In this document: piece by piece, positions 45,464 through 55,150 of the stretch
Layout of the letters: every line of letters starts with the position of its first letter
Numbering within the stretch: position 1 is the stretch's first letter
NCBI GenBank assembly: GCA_964353865.1
Contig: CAYGXJ010000120.1
Location: 1 to 64,000 of the forward strand
Length of the DNA stretch: 64,000 nt
Direction of reading: 5' to 3'
Origin: RBG-16-64-43 sp964353865
Lineage (GTDB): Bacteria > Chloroflexota > Anaerolineae > Anaerolineales > RBG-16-64-43
Position numbers and translations under genes: made by a program
Notes under the pieces: generated by a model
What the model saw: only the letters and a program-made list of their open reading frames with translations
The model's database searches: none
What the model was told of the DNA's origin: nothing

Positions 45464-45883
45464 ATGACGGAGTCGATGGATCGCCTCGATACAACCCAGG
45501 CCAAGCGCGTGCAGCGCGGGTTGATCCTTGTCGGCGCGCTGGCCGTACTGATCGTGGCCGGTTTGGCAGTGGGCCTGTTCTTCCTTTCGCAGAACGAAGC
45601 CGCCACGCGGACCGTGCGCGATCTCTTCATTATCGTCTTGGCGCTTGAATTCATGGTGCTGGGCATTGCGCTGGTGGTGCTGCTGGTACAACTTTCGCGG
45701 TTGATCCTCTTGCTGCAAATGGAAATCCGCCCGATGCTCGAAAGTGCGAGTGAGGCTCTCAACACCGTGCGCGGAACCACCGATTTTCTGAGCGAGAACC
45801 TCATCCAGCCGGTGATTCAGCTCAACAGCTCGCTGGCCGGCATGCGCAAGCTGTTGGAGATGTTCAGACTGTTGCGCCCATAG
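45464..45883 (+). CDS. Two-helix membrane protein with helical tail
   Basis: A 139-residue protein with membrane helices at about 20-42 and 54-80 and an amphipathic tail (IRPMLESASEALNTVRGTTD and on). ATG 45464 has no ribosome-binding site but lies 6 bases after a TATAAT box. It precedes a YtxH gene by 64 bases, a pairing typical of small envelope-stress or membrane-associated proteins. Family not recognised. Confidence 0.65.
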   Translation: MTESMDRLDTTQAKRVQRGLILVGALAVLIVAGLAVGLFFLSQNEAATRTVRDLFIIVLALEFMVLGIALVVLLVQLSRLILLLQMEIRPMLESASEALNTVRGTTDFLSENLIQPVIQLNSSLAGMRKLLEMFRLLRP

Positions 45884-45947
45884 TCCCGGTCGGCCCGGGG
45901 GGCCGTCCACCGTACGCACTTCCCCACGTGAGTGAAAGGAGTCGAGC

Positions 45948-46247
45948 ATGTCGGAACGCGATAGCGATCTGGGGGCCTTCCTAGCAGGCATATTGGTTGG
46001 CGGCCTGGTCGGCGCCACCGCGGCGTTGCTCATGGCACCACAGAGCGGGGAGGAAACACGCACGATGATTCGCGAGCGCGGCATCGAGCTCAAGTCGCGG
46101 CTCGAACAAGCGGCCGCCGACGCGAAGGATCGCGCCGAAGATGTGATTGAAGAAGGCAAGCAGCGTGTCGACAGCGCGGTCGATGCGGCTCGCCGCGCGA
46201 CGCGCCGCCGACGCCCGGATGCAGAAAGCGGGACGGTGGTGGAATAG
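45948..46247 (+). CDS. YtxH-domain protein
   Basis: A 99-residue protein with a Gly-rich membrane segment (FLAGILVGGLVGATAALLMAP), then PQSGEETR and a charged coiled coil, the YtxH/PF12732 layout found in general-stress membrane proteins. GAAAGGAG lies upstream of the ATG. Likely co-transcribed with the preceding gene. Confidence 0.85.
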   Translation: MSERDSDLGAFLAGILVGGLVGATAALLMAPQSGEETRTMIRERGIELKSRLEQAAADAKDRAEDVIEEGKQRVDSAVDAARRATRRRRPDAESGTVVE

Positions 46248-46288
46248 GTCCCCCTGCGAAGCAAACAAGCGAACATTGGCAAATGACG

Positions 46289-46316
46289 GCGGGCACCCGG
46301 TCGTTTGGGTGCCCGC
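46289..46316 (+). terminator. Hairpin after the YtxH gene
   Basis: A perfect 10-bp stem (gcgggcaccc, 46289-46298; gggtgcccgc, 46307-46316) followed by aaacatttgt. The U-run is poor, so it is a moderate terminator call. Confidence 0.55.
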
Positions 46317-46581
46317 AAACATTTGTCTGAGATATGGCTTTGCCCTTCAAGGGAGCTGCCGGACCATAACGAGTGGACGATGTGACCGCGGTTGGGTTCC
46401 GCAGTTCACGCAGCGGCTCCGATTTGCCGCGAGCTCACCGCGATTGTAGACCTTCGATGAGGCCGGGTGCCATCTGCCCACACGCACAGTCTGAGCACAG
46501 GCGGATGTTCACCACAGGGCTCTCGGCACGGAGGAGGCTCACAGCAGGCGCTGCATCAGGTGAGTGAGTTGGCGGCAGAGG
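46317..46581. other. Intergenic stretch before the glycosyltransferase
   Basis: No gene, strong hairpin or clear promoter is seen. Confidence 0.4.
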
Positions 46582-47838
46582 ATGACTCCCAAACGCATTG
46601 TTCTGATCACATATGGTTCGCGGGGCGACGTTGAACCGTTCGTAGCCCTGGGGGCAGGGCTCACTCGCGCCGGGTACGCCGTGCGCCTCGCGGCGCCGCA
46701 AGTCTTCGCCGGATTGGCCCAGCCTCACGGGGTCCAATTGGATGGGCTGCCAGGCGACCCGGGGCAATTGGCCCTCAGCCTGACCGATCGAGCGGGCACC
46801 AGCTTCCCGCGCCAGGTCGCGCGCATGGTGGAGCACGTCTTTCCGCTCGCCGAGGCAGTCTTCACCGCGCTGGAGGCCGCGACAACCGATGCGAGCCTAG
46901 TGATCCACTCGTTTCTCATGGTCGATGCCGGGCACACCCTGGCGCGCCGCCGCGGGATTCCGGACATCTCCGCCCAGTTCTTCCCCGTATTCGCTGCGAC
47001 GTCCGCCTTCCCCGGAGTCGGTCATCCGGATCTTCCGCTTGGTCCCTTGTACCGGCGCGCAACGCACGGCCTGAACAACATCGTCTTTCGGTTCGGCGCC
47101 CGGCTGCTGTACTCACGCTTGCGTGCGGCCCATCCCCATTTGCCACCGCTCGAAGCATGGCCCTTCTCCGGGCCGGTCGCAGCGCGCAGCCCTTTGCTCT
47201 TCGCCTTCAGCGAGCTCGTTCTCCCGCGCCCGTCCGATTGGCCGGCCAATGTCCACCCCACCGGCTACTGGCCCCTCCCCGCTCCAGCTGGATGGGCGCC
47301 GCCCCCCGCCTTGGCTCGATTCCTGGAGGCCTCTCCCGCCCCGGTCTACCTCGGTTTCGGCAGCATGCGCAGCCGGAAGATGCCTGTCTTCCTGCAAGCC
47401 GCGGTGGAGGCATTGACCTCGGCTGGCTTGCGCGGCGTGATTGATGCCTCGCCGACGTCTCTGGCCGGGATCCCATTGCCCGACAGCATCCGCGCCGTCC
47501 AAGGTGTGCCGCATGCCTGGCTCTTCCCCCGTATGCGGCTCATTCTGCACCATGGCGGGGCAGGCACAACCGGGGCCGCACTGCGAGCCGGCGTCCCTTC
47601 GGCGGTGCTTCCCTTCTGGGCCGATCACTTCTTGTGGGCTCGGCAAACGCATGCCCTGGGCGTGGGCCCCGCCCCTCTGCCCGCCTCACGCATTACCCCA
47701 CGCCGGCTGCGAGCGGTGCTGGATCACGCCGAAAGCGACCCTGCAATTCGCACTCGCGCCTCGGAATTCGGCAACCGCCTGCGGCGCGAAGACGGGGTGG
47801 AAGCCGCCGTCGATATCATCCGCGCAATCCTTCGCTGA
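46582..47838 (+). CDS. UDP-sugar glycosyltransferase, GT1/GT28 type
   Basis: A 418-residue GT-B enzyme. The N-terminus has ITYGSRGDVEPFVALG, the acceptor-side signature of sterol/macrolide-type transferases, and the C-terminal nucleotide-sugar site has HHGGAGTTGAALRAGVPS followed by PFWADHFLWA. It likely glycosylates a lipid or small molecule; the acceptor is unknown. The start is ATG 46582 or GTG 46564. Confidence 0.88.
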   Translation: MTPKRIVLITYGSRGDVEPFVALGAGLTRAGYAVRLAAPQVFAGLAQPHGVQLDGLPGDPGQLALSLTDRAGTSFPRQVARMVEHVFPLAEAVFTALEAATTDASLVIHSFLMVDAGHTLARRRGIPDISAQFFPVFAATSAFPGVGHPDLPLGPLYRRATHGLNNIVFRFGARLLYSRLRAAHPHLPPLEAWPFSGPVAARSPLLFAFSELVLPRPSDWPANVHPTGYWPLPAPAGWAPPPALARFLEASPAPVYLGFGSMRSRKMPVFLQAAVEALTSAGLRGVIDASPTSLAGIPLPDSIRAVQGVPHAWLFPRMRLILHHGGAGTTGAALRAGVPSAVLPFWADHFLWARQTHALGVGPAPLPASRITPRRLRAVLDHAESDPAIRTRASEFGNRLRREDGVEAAVDIIRAILR

Positions 47839-47965
47839 AATCATGAAATGCTGCGCCTGCACAAGGCGCAGTTTGTGGCCCGATGGCCTCGGCAACCATG
47901 GTGCGCCCCGCGACTCCATCACCTCCCGCTACGACAAATCGAATCGCTCACCTGCGGGTCTACGG

Positions 47966-47971
47966 TATAAT
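47966..47971 (+). promoter_or_regulatory. -10 box of the phosphohexomutase operon
   Basis: A perfect TATAAT about 45 bases before the phosphohexomutase start. No good -35 at 16-18 bases. Confidence 0.5.
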
Positions 47972-48018
47972 CTTTGCGAGCAACAGCCAGGTGCGCGTAG
48001 GCCTGGCTGCGCGCTAAG

Positions 48019-49462
48019 GATGCGAAGCGTGGGCGGCGACCCGATCCATTTTGGCACCGACGGCTGGCGCGGCAGAATCGCCGAAGACTTCACCTTCGCC
48101 AACGTACGCCGCTGCACCCAGGGCTTCGCAGAATTCCTTCTGCAGCACAGCCCTGCCGGTCGGGCAGTGGTGGTCGGCTACGATCGACGCTTTGCTTCCG
48201 AGCACTTTGCCGCCGCGGCGGCCGAAGTCCTGGCCGGCAACGGACTGCGGGTCCAACTGACAGACCGCGAGACGCCCACCCCGGTCATCGCCTACGCGGT
48301 CAAGCAGTTGTCGGCCGCTGGCGCCATCAACATCACCGCCTCGCACAACCCGGCCAGCGACAATGGATTCAAGGTACGCGACGAGCACGCGGGCGCGGTC
48401 GCGCCGGAGGGCCTCAAGCGCATTGAGGCCGCCATCCCGGCAGATGAAAGCAGCGTGCGCCGCATGCCGCTCGAGCGCGCCGTGCGCGAGGGGCTGGTGG
48501 AACGCTTCGACGCGCGCCCGGCCTACTTGGAGCAGGTGCGACGCATGGTGGATCTGGAACCCATCCGCCGTGCAGGGCTCAAGGTGGTCTTTGATCCGAT
48601 GTGGGGCAACGGCGCCGGCTGGATTCCGGAACTGCTGGCTGGCGGCAAAACGGAGGTGGTCGAGATCCACTCGGCGCGCAACCCGCTGTTCCCCGAGATG
48701 CTGCGTCCCGAACCGATCCGGCCCAACGTGGACGTGGGTCTGCAGACGGTCGTGCGCGAACGCGCTGATGCGCTGTTAATCACCGACGGCGACGCCGACC
48801 GGGTGGGCTTCGGCGACGAGCACGGCAACTTCATCAACCAGCTCCAGGTTTACGGGCTGCTGGCGCTCTATTTGCTCGAGGTGCGCGGCCAACGCGGCCC
48901 GATCGTCAAGACACTTTCCACGACCTCGATGCTCGAGAGGCTGGGCGAACGCTATCACGTGCCCGTTTTTCAAACCGGGGTCGGGTTCAAGTACGTCGCA
49001 CCCAAGATGATCGAGACCGATGCGATGATCGGCGGCGAGGAATCGGGGGGCTTCGCCTTCCGCGGACATGTCCCCGAACGGGATGGGATTCTGGCCGGGT
49101 TGTTCCTGCTGGACATGATGGTACAGCTCCAGCGCCGGCCGTCGGAGCTCCTGGCCTTTCTTTTCGAGCAGGTGGGCGCCGAGTACTTCTACGACCGCAT
49201 AGACCGGCCGATGTCACTCGCCGATCGCGATACGGCGCGTGCACGTGTGGCACAGGCCGCGCCTGACATCCTGGGCGGCCTGCTCGTGACCGGCCGCGAC
49301 GCGAGCGACGGGTTCAAGTATTCACTCGACGACGGCGGCTGGCTGTTGGTACGCTTCTCGGGGACCGAGCCGATCGTGCGTGTGTATTGCGAAACGCGCC
49401 GCAAGGACCGCGTGGCGGCGCTGCTCGAGGACGGATTGCGGCTTGTCGGCCTGCCCGCCTGA
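48019..49462 (+). CDS. Phosphoglucomutase/phosphomannomutase
   Basis: A 480-residue alpha-D-phosphohexomutase. FGTDGWRG at the N-terminus, the phosphoserine loop TASHNPASDNGFKV (Ser about 108), the metal loop DGDADRVGF (about 255), the sugar loop GGEESGGF (about 338) and the phosphate loop RFSGTEPIVRVY (about 444) are all present. It interconverts hexose 1- and 6-phosphates, feeding ADP-glucose and envelope sugars. ATG 48019 overlaps an AAGGA that better fits GTG 48028. Confidence 0.95.
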
Positions 49463-49484
49463 CGCGCGGCGAGAGAGGCGTGCC

Positions 49485-50300
49485 GTGGCCCCGCCCGAGC
49501 CAGGCCATGCGGGGCTGACCGACACCCACTGCCACCTGCAGGCTGCCGCTTTCGATGGCGATCGGAAGGCGGTCATCGAGCGGGCCCGCGCCGCGGGCAT
49601 TACGCGCATGCTTGTGCCGGGGACCGACCTCGAGTCGAGCGCGCAAGCGGTGAGGCTTGCGGGCGAGGTCGAGGAGGTGAGGGCCGCGGTGGGTGTGCAT
49701 CCACATGCGGCCAAGACGTGGAATTCGCACGCCGAACGCATGCTGCGCGAGCTGGCCGGGCAGGCGGGAGTGGTGGCCATCGGCGAGATCGGCCTCGACT
49801 ACTATCGCATGCACTCACCACGCGACGCCCAACGCGAAGCTTTTAGGGCCCAGCTCGAATTGGCCGGCGAGCTGCAGCTCCCAGTGATCGTGCACATTCG
49901 CGAGGCGCTCGAGGATGCGCTGGAGACACTCAGCGATTGGAGCGCAGCGGTGCGCGGCGAACCGCAGCGAGGTGTCCTGCACGCGTTTGGGGGTGAGGCT
50001 GCAACGGCAGCCTGGGCCACGGCGCGCGGATGGTGCCTCGGCATCGGCGGGGTAATTACCTACGCCGCCTCCGCCCCATTGCGCGAGATGGTGCCGGACG
50101 AGGCGCTGATGGGCAGCATCGTGCTCGAAACCGACGCGCCCTATTTGCCGCCTGAGGGATGGCGCGGTCGGCGCAATGAGCCGGCGCTCGTCGCGCGGGT
50201 GGCCAACCGCCTGGCGGCAGCGAGTGGAATGGATATCGAGCGGGTGATCGAGCTCACTCGAAGCACCGCGCAGTCATTGTTGAGGTGGGAACCGGCGTGA
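49485..50300 (+). CDS. tatD: TatD-family metal-dependent hydrolase
   Basis: A 271-residue TIM-barrel hydrolase (DNase/peptidase-like). Metal ligands lie in TDTHCHL, GEIGLDYY, PVIVHIREA, GVLHAFGG and LETDAPYLPP. GTG 49485 with GAGG 6 bases upstream is chosen; upstream frame sequence lies inside the mutase gene. The stop overlaps the next start (GTGA). Confidence 0.92.
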   Translation: MAPPEPGHAGLTDTHCHLQAAAFDGDRKAVIERARAAGITRMLVPGTDLESSAQAVRLAGEVEEVRAAVGVHPHAAKTWNSHAERMLRELAGQAGVVAIGEIGLDYYRMHSPRDAQREAFRAQLELAGELQLPVIVHIREALEDALETLSDWSAAVRGEPQRGVLHAFGGEAATAAWATARGWCLGIGGVITYAASAPLREMVPDEALMGSIVLETDAPYLPPEGWRGRRNEPALVARVANRLAAASGMDIERVIELTRSTAQSLLRWEPA

Positions 50301-51262
50301 GCCAGCCTTCGTTCTTTGAGATCGTCCGCCGCGAGCTACAGGCGACCGAGACGCGCATGCGCGCGGTGCGCCACCCGGCCGACGCCAACCTGCAGTCCGC
50401 GCTGGACCATCTGCTGAGCGCGGGCGGCAAACGCATCCGCCCTACCGTGGCCTTGCTCGCGGGTCACCTGGTCGAGGCTCCGCCCGAGCCGTTGGTCAAT
50501 TTCGCCGCGGCCGTCGAGATGCTGCACACCGCAACCTTGGTGCATGACGACCTGATCGACGGCGCACTCCTGCGGCGCGGCATTCCCACCCTCAACTCAC
50601 AATGGACGCCCGGCGCCACAGTGCTTACTGGAGATTTCATCTTCGCCTGGGCGGCGCATTTGGGGGCGCAGACCGACTCGGTGCGAGTGATGGTCTCCTT
50701 TGCCCGCACGCTGATGATCATCATCAACGGCGAGCTGGCGCAGATGTTTGGGCGCACGCAGCGCGCCAGCCGCGAAGAGTACGATCAGCGCATCTACGCC
50801 AAAACCGCAGCCCTCTTCGAACTGGCCGGTTCGGGTGCGGCGCTTGTCGCGGTGCACGAGTCGCCCCTGGCGCCTCGCCTGGGTGATTTCGGACGCCAGG
50901 TGGGCATGGCCTTCCAGATCGTGGACGACGTCCTCGATTTCACCGCCGACAGCACGCGCCTGGGCAAACCGGTGGGCAACGACCTGCGCCAGGGGTTGAT
51001 CACCCTGCCCGTCCTGTGCTATGGTGACCAGCACCCCGAGGACCAGGATGTGCAGGCGGTGCTCGATCCGGAGCACCGGCACCAGGCGGATGTCGACCGC
51101 CTGGTGGGAGCGATCGCGCGCTCGGAGGCTATTCCGGCCGCGATGTCGGAAGCGCGCCGCTTCGCATCCGCTGCGCGCGATGCGCTGCACGGCGTGACGG
51201 CCGGCCGCTACCGCGATGGATTGCTGGAACTGGCCGACTTCGTTGTGTCGCGAGACATCTAA
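50297..51262 (+). CDS. Polyprenyl diphosphate synthase
   Basis: A 321-residue trans-isoprenyl diphosphate synthase. GGKRIRPTVALLAG and the first Asp-rich motif DDLID in LVHDDLIDGALLRRG are followed by TGDFIFAWA and the second motif DDVLD in QIVDDVLDFTAD. It makes the side chain of quinones or a lipid carrier; chain length cannot be told. GTG 50297 follows AGGTGGG by 6 bases. Confidence 0.93.
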   Translation: MSQPSFFEIVRRELQATETRMRAVRHPADANLQSALDHLLSAGGKRIRPTVALLAGHLVEAPPEPLVNFAAAVEMLHTATLVHDDLIDGALLRRGIPTLNSQWTPGATVLTGDFIFAWAAHLGAQTDSVRVMVSFARTLMIIINGELAQMFGRTQRASREEYDQRIYAKTAALFELAGSGAALVAVHESPLAPRLGDFGRQVGMAFQIVDDVLDFTADSTRLGKPVGNDLRQGLITLPVLCYGDQHPEDQDVQAVLDPEHRHQADVDRLVGAIARSEAIPAAMSEARRFASAARDALHGVTAGRYRDGLLELADFVVSRDI

Positions 51263-51321
51263 GAGGCCAGCCGAGGTTCAACCCTCACCCCCGGGCGACG
51301 GATCGAGAAGAGGAGGATTGA

Positions 51322-51654
51322 ATGGACGTCAAGATTACCGAGTACAAGCGGGTCGCCGTGGTTCAGCCAGTCGGCCGGGTGGATTCCAACACCTCGGCGG
51401 AGTTCGAAACCGAGTTGCGGCGACTGGTGGATTCCGGGCACATCAACCTGGTGCTCGATCTTTCGAAGATCGACTTCCTTTCCTCGGCCGGGCTGCGGGT
51501 CATTGTCTTGATCATGAAGAGCACCCGCAAGAACGGCGGCAACATATGTGTGGCTGAGGCCAACGCGCGTGCCGCCGAAGTGATGAAACTAGCGGGGCTC
51601 GACTCGGTCATTGACATGCATCCCACGCGCGAGGCAGCCATCGCTAGCTTCTAA
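51322..51654 (+). CDS. STAS-domain anti-sigma factor antagonist
   Basis: A 110-residue SpoIIAA/RsbV-like STAS protein. The phosphorylatable Ser lies in IDFLSSAGLRVIV (about 55-56). GAGGAGG lies 5 bases before the ATG. With the RsbW-like kinase next to it, it forms a partner-switching pair: unphosphorylated antagonist binds the kinase and frees its target. Confidence 0.92.
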   Translation: MDVKITEYKRVAVVQPVGRVDSNTSAEFETELRRLVDSGHINLVLDLSKIDFLSSAGLRVIVLIMKSTRKNGGNICVAEANARAAEVMKLAGLDSVIDMHPTREAAIASF

Positions 51655-51683
51655 GCGGCGATCCGCCTTCCCGGCCGTGCAGC

Positions 51684-52121
51684 ATGCCCGCCACCACACA
51701 GCGCCTGCGCGTTCCTGCGCGCCTCACCCAGCTTGACCGCGTGCGCGAGTTCGTGCACGGATGTGCACGTCGCGAAGGTCTCCCCGAGCGGGAGACCTTT
51801 GCATGCGAACTGGCGGCCGATGAGGCTTTCGTCAACATCGTGGTGCACGCCTACGGCGGCGAATCGGATGGGCCGGTGTTCGTCCGCTGTCGCGGCCTGG
51901 CGAACGGCCTCGTGATTTCCTTTGTCGACGAAGGCATGGCCTGGGACCCGAGCCCGCCCGGCGCGCCGCCCTGGGAATCAACGCAGGCGGAAGCCACCGT
52001 GGGTGGGCTGGGGTGGCTGATCATTCACCGCGCAATGGATGAGGTGCACTTCACGCGCCGCGGCGGCCGGAACATTCTTACGCTGTGCAAGTTCCGTCCG
52101 GGTTTCTCCCCGGCGGAGTAA
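51684..52121 (+). CDS. RsbW/SpoIIAB-like anti-sigma serine kinase
   Basis: A 145-residue GHKL-type ATPase domain (HATPase_c_2). The N-box region reads ELAADEAFVNIVVHAY, followed by FVDEGMAWDPS and the GGLGWLIIHRAMDEV lid. It probably phosphorylates the STAS protein upstream. No sigma factor gene is adjacent, so its target lies elsewhere. The broken phosphatase follows 8 bases downstream. Confidence 0.9.
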   Translation: MPATTQRLRVPARLTQLDRVREFVHGCARREGLPERETFACELAADEAFVNIVVHAYGGESDGPVFVRCRGLANGLVISFVDEGMAWDPSPPGAPPWESTQAEATVGGLGWLIIHRAMDEVHFTRRGGRNILTLCKFRPGFSPAE

Positions 52122-52128
52122 CGCCCTG

Positions 52129-55079
52129 ATGGACAATATTCTGCTGGCGGAACTCGTTCTCTTCCTGGGTGCGGGCGTCACCCTCATGGGCCTGCGGATC
52201 CGCTCGCTCCGCAGCCTGGAGGCGCGCGTGCACGAGCTGGCCCAGTTGGCCGAGGCCGGGCGGGTGGTGTTGACCACGCCCCTCGACGTGCAGCGCCTGG
52301 CCGAAAAGGCATTCGAAGAGGCCGGGCGCGTCGTTGATGCGCGCCTGTTCCAATTGGCCCTCTTCGAGGGCAACGACTAAGCGGTCATCTTCTGGACGCG
52401 CGACGGTGAGCGTTTGCCGCCCTCGCGCTTCAGGCTCTCGCCCGGTCAGGAGGGCATCGTGGGCTGGCTGCGCCGCATCCGCCAGCCGCTGCTGGTGGGC
52501 GACTTTGCCAAGGACACGGACCGCCTGCCGGCGCGCCCGCGCTATGTGGACGATGACCCGCCGCGTTCGGCCATCTTCGTGCCATTGATGACGCGCGACG
52601 CCGTCATCGGGGCCATCTCGATCCAGAGCCGTACACCCAACGCTTTCACCGAGAGCCACTTGCGCATTGTCGGCATCCTCGCCAACTACGTCGCAGCGGC
52701 CATGGCCGATGCACGCATGCTCGAAGAGGCCTTGCGCCGCGCGCGCGATTAGGCGCTGCTGGGCGATGTCTCTCGACAGTTGCGCGGGCTGCAGGCGCTG
52801 CCGGATCTTTACCGCCAGGTCGTCCATCAGGTTGCCGGAACGTTCGAGTTCGAGGTCGTGCGCATATACGAGTGGCAGAGCGCCCTCGGCTGGCTTCGCG
52901 GGGCAATTGAGAGCAGCGCCGACCCGACCGACGAGCGCGAGACCGCTTGGCGCACCGACCATCTTGTCCTGCAGTCTGAAACGGCGCATGCCGGCGAGAC
53001 GCCGCGCGAGCTGGCGATCGGTGCGGGCCTTTCGGGCCTGGCGGCTGCACGACGCCAGCCGGCCCTTGTCCAGCAGGAGACCGATCGCGGCGGATGGCTG
53101 GCTCCGGGCGCCGTGGCTGCCCTCGCCGTGCCGATGATCATTGAGGACCGGGTGGTGGGATCGCTGTAGATACACACCGCCGACGCGCTGATGCTCGACC
53201 CGGATTCTCGGGCCGCCGCGGAGCTCTTGGCCGGTCACTTGGCGATCGCCGTCCTCGAGAATCAGACCTGCCAGATCGAGAGCGGCGCGCCGAGCAGCTA
53301 GAGGCGATTGGCGACGTCACGCGCGCCGTGTCGCCGATCCTCGATCCAGAGAAGCTGCTGGATGAAATCCTCCGCCTCACCTCGGCCCGGCTGGGCATCG
53401 AGCGGGTGCAGATCTTCCTGCGCCAAGGCAGCCAGATCTCGCTGCGCGCCGGCGGTGCGCCGCAGCATGTCCGCCAGGATGCCCTCGACGGACCCGGCCG
53501 GATTGCCTTCGTAGCCCGCACAGGCGAACCGGTACTCATCCCGGATGTACGCGACGACCCGCGTTACATCGCCGCCATCGGCCGGGATGATACGCGCACC
53601 GAGATGGCCGTGTCGTTGGTGTTCGGAGAACACACTCTGGGGGTATTCGATTTTCAATCGCTGCAACGCGGCGCCTACTCGCCCGACGACCTGTAGCTCG
53701 CGATAGCCTTCGCGGCGATGGTGGCCATCGCGTTGCGAAATGCCCAGCTTTTCACGCGCGAACGGGATGCGGCCTGGCCTTCGGCCTCGCTCCTGCGAGT
53801 GGCCGAGACGGCAGCCGCACCCACCTCGCCCGACGAAACGCTGACCGTCCTGATCCAGCTCCTTCCGACCATGGTCGATCGGCCGTGGGCCCTGGTGTGG
53901 CGGGCCACCGAAGAGCCGGGCTGGTTTTACCCCGATAGCGCGGTCGGCCTGGGCCCGGCGCAGGTGCGCGCATTCCAATGCACACGCCCGAGTCTTTCGG
54001 CCTTCATCCCCCCCGCGCCTGGCTGGTCCTCGACCGAACGATCGCTGGGCGAATGGGTCATTCGCCCGGCGCCGGCGCTCGAATTCGTCCAGGGCCAGGA
54101 TACGGTCCATGTCTACGCACTCAAGTATGGCGGGCGGCTGATTGGCCTACTCGCGCTGCCTCAGCCCGGCCAAACGGGGCTGGACCCCGCCGTTTCGCAT
54201 CAGACACACGAGGACGACCTGTTGCTAGGCATTGTCCGCCAGCTGGCGGCCGCGCTCGAGTCGAAGCGTATTGCCGCGGAGCTCGAAGTGGGACGGCGCC
54301 TTGAGAGTGAACTCGAATTGGCGCGGGAGATACAAACGTCCTTCATGCCCCGCAGTCTGCCGCAAGCCGAGGGGTGGCAGCTCAGCGCATTCTGGAAGCC
54401 GGCCCGCGAAGTGGGCGGCGATTTCTACGACCTCTTCCCCTTGCCGGCGCCGACCCTTTCGGATCCGCGCCAGGCATCGTCTGGCCCCCGCTGGGGCGTG
54501 GTCATGGCCGACGTGGCCGAAAAGGGTGTACCGGCCGCGCTCTATATGGCCCTCTGCCGGACCCTCATGCGCGCGGTGGCGATCAGCCGGATCGACCCAG
54601 CCGAGACGCTGACCCGCGTGAACACGCTGCTCTTCTCTGATTCGCAGGCCGAACTCTTCGTCGCGCTGGTCTACGCCGTTTGGGAGCCGGCCTCGGGACG
54701 GTTGCAGTACAGCAATGCCGGGCACAACCCGCCCCTATTCCTGCCGGCCGTGGGTGAGCCACGCTGGTTGACGGATCACGGCGTGGCCCTGGGCCTCATC
54801 GAGGATGCGACCTACACCACGAGGGAGCTGCAGGTCGAGCCGGGAGGCACACTGGCGGTGTACACCGACGGGGTGATCGATGCTCACAAGCCCACGCTCG
54901 AGGAGTTGGGGGTGCCCCGTTTCATGCGCACAGTGACCGGTGCCGCCTCGGCAGGTGCGGAAGCTATCGCCCGCGCGGTGGAGGCGGCGCTCGAAGAGCA
55001 TGTGGGGGCACGCAAGCCGTTCGAGGATGTAACCTTGCTCGTCCTGCCCCACGCCGGGCCGCGGGCAGACGGCGGCTGA
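52129..55079 (+). pseudogene. Broken multi-GAF SpoIIE-type serine phosphatase
   Basis: A single homologous reading path of about 983 codons: an N-terminal membrane helix (LLAELVLFLGAGVTLMGL), GAF-type sensor domains at about 52250-52730, 52780-53260, 53330-53750 and 53800-54270, and a PP2C phosphatase domain at 54300-55060 with GGDFYDLF, MADVAEKGVPAALYM, SNAGHNPPLFL and YTDGVIDA. It is interrupted by TAA (52378-52380), TAG (52750-52752), TAG (53167-53169) and TAG (53694-53696), plus a 1-base frameshift at about 53280, where LENQTCQIE continues as RRAEQLEAIGD in the other frame. The last open frame (from ATG 53718, 453 residues) keeps an intact phosphatase and might be expressed alone. Confidence 0.85.
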
Positions 55080-55150
55080 GACTGCAGCGCGACGCGCAGC
55101 CTCAGCCCGCCCTCGGTCTACATCCGTCGGCAGCCACAGACCGGATTGGG

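Noticed and set aside
52129..53696. Possible genetic-code change (TAG read as Gln) in the phosphatase gene
   Set aside because: TAG ends many intact genes here (for example the DUF2723 and nifJ genes), the first stop is TAA, and a frameshift is also present. Decay is the simpler reading.
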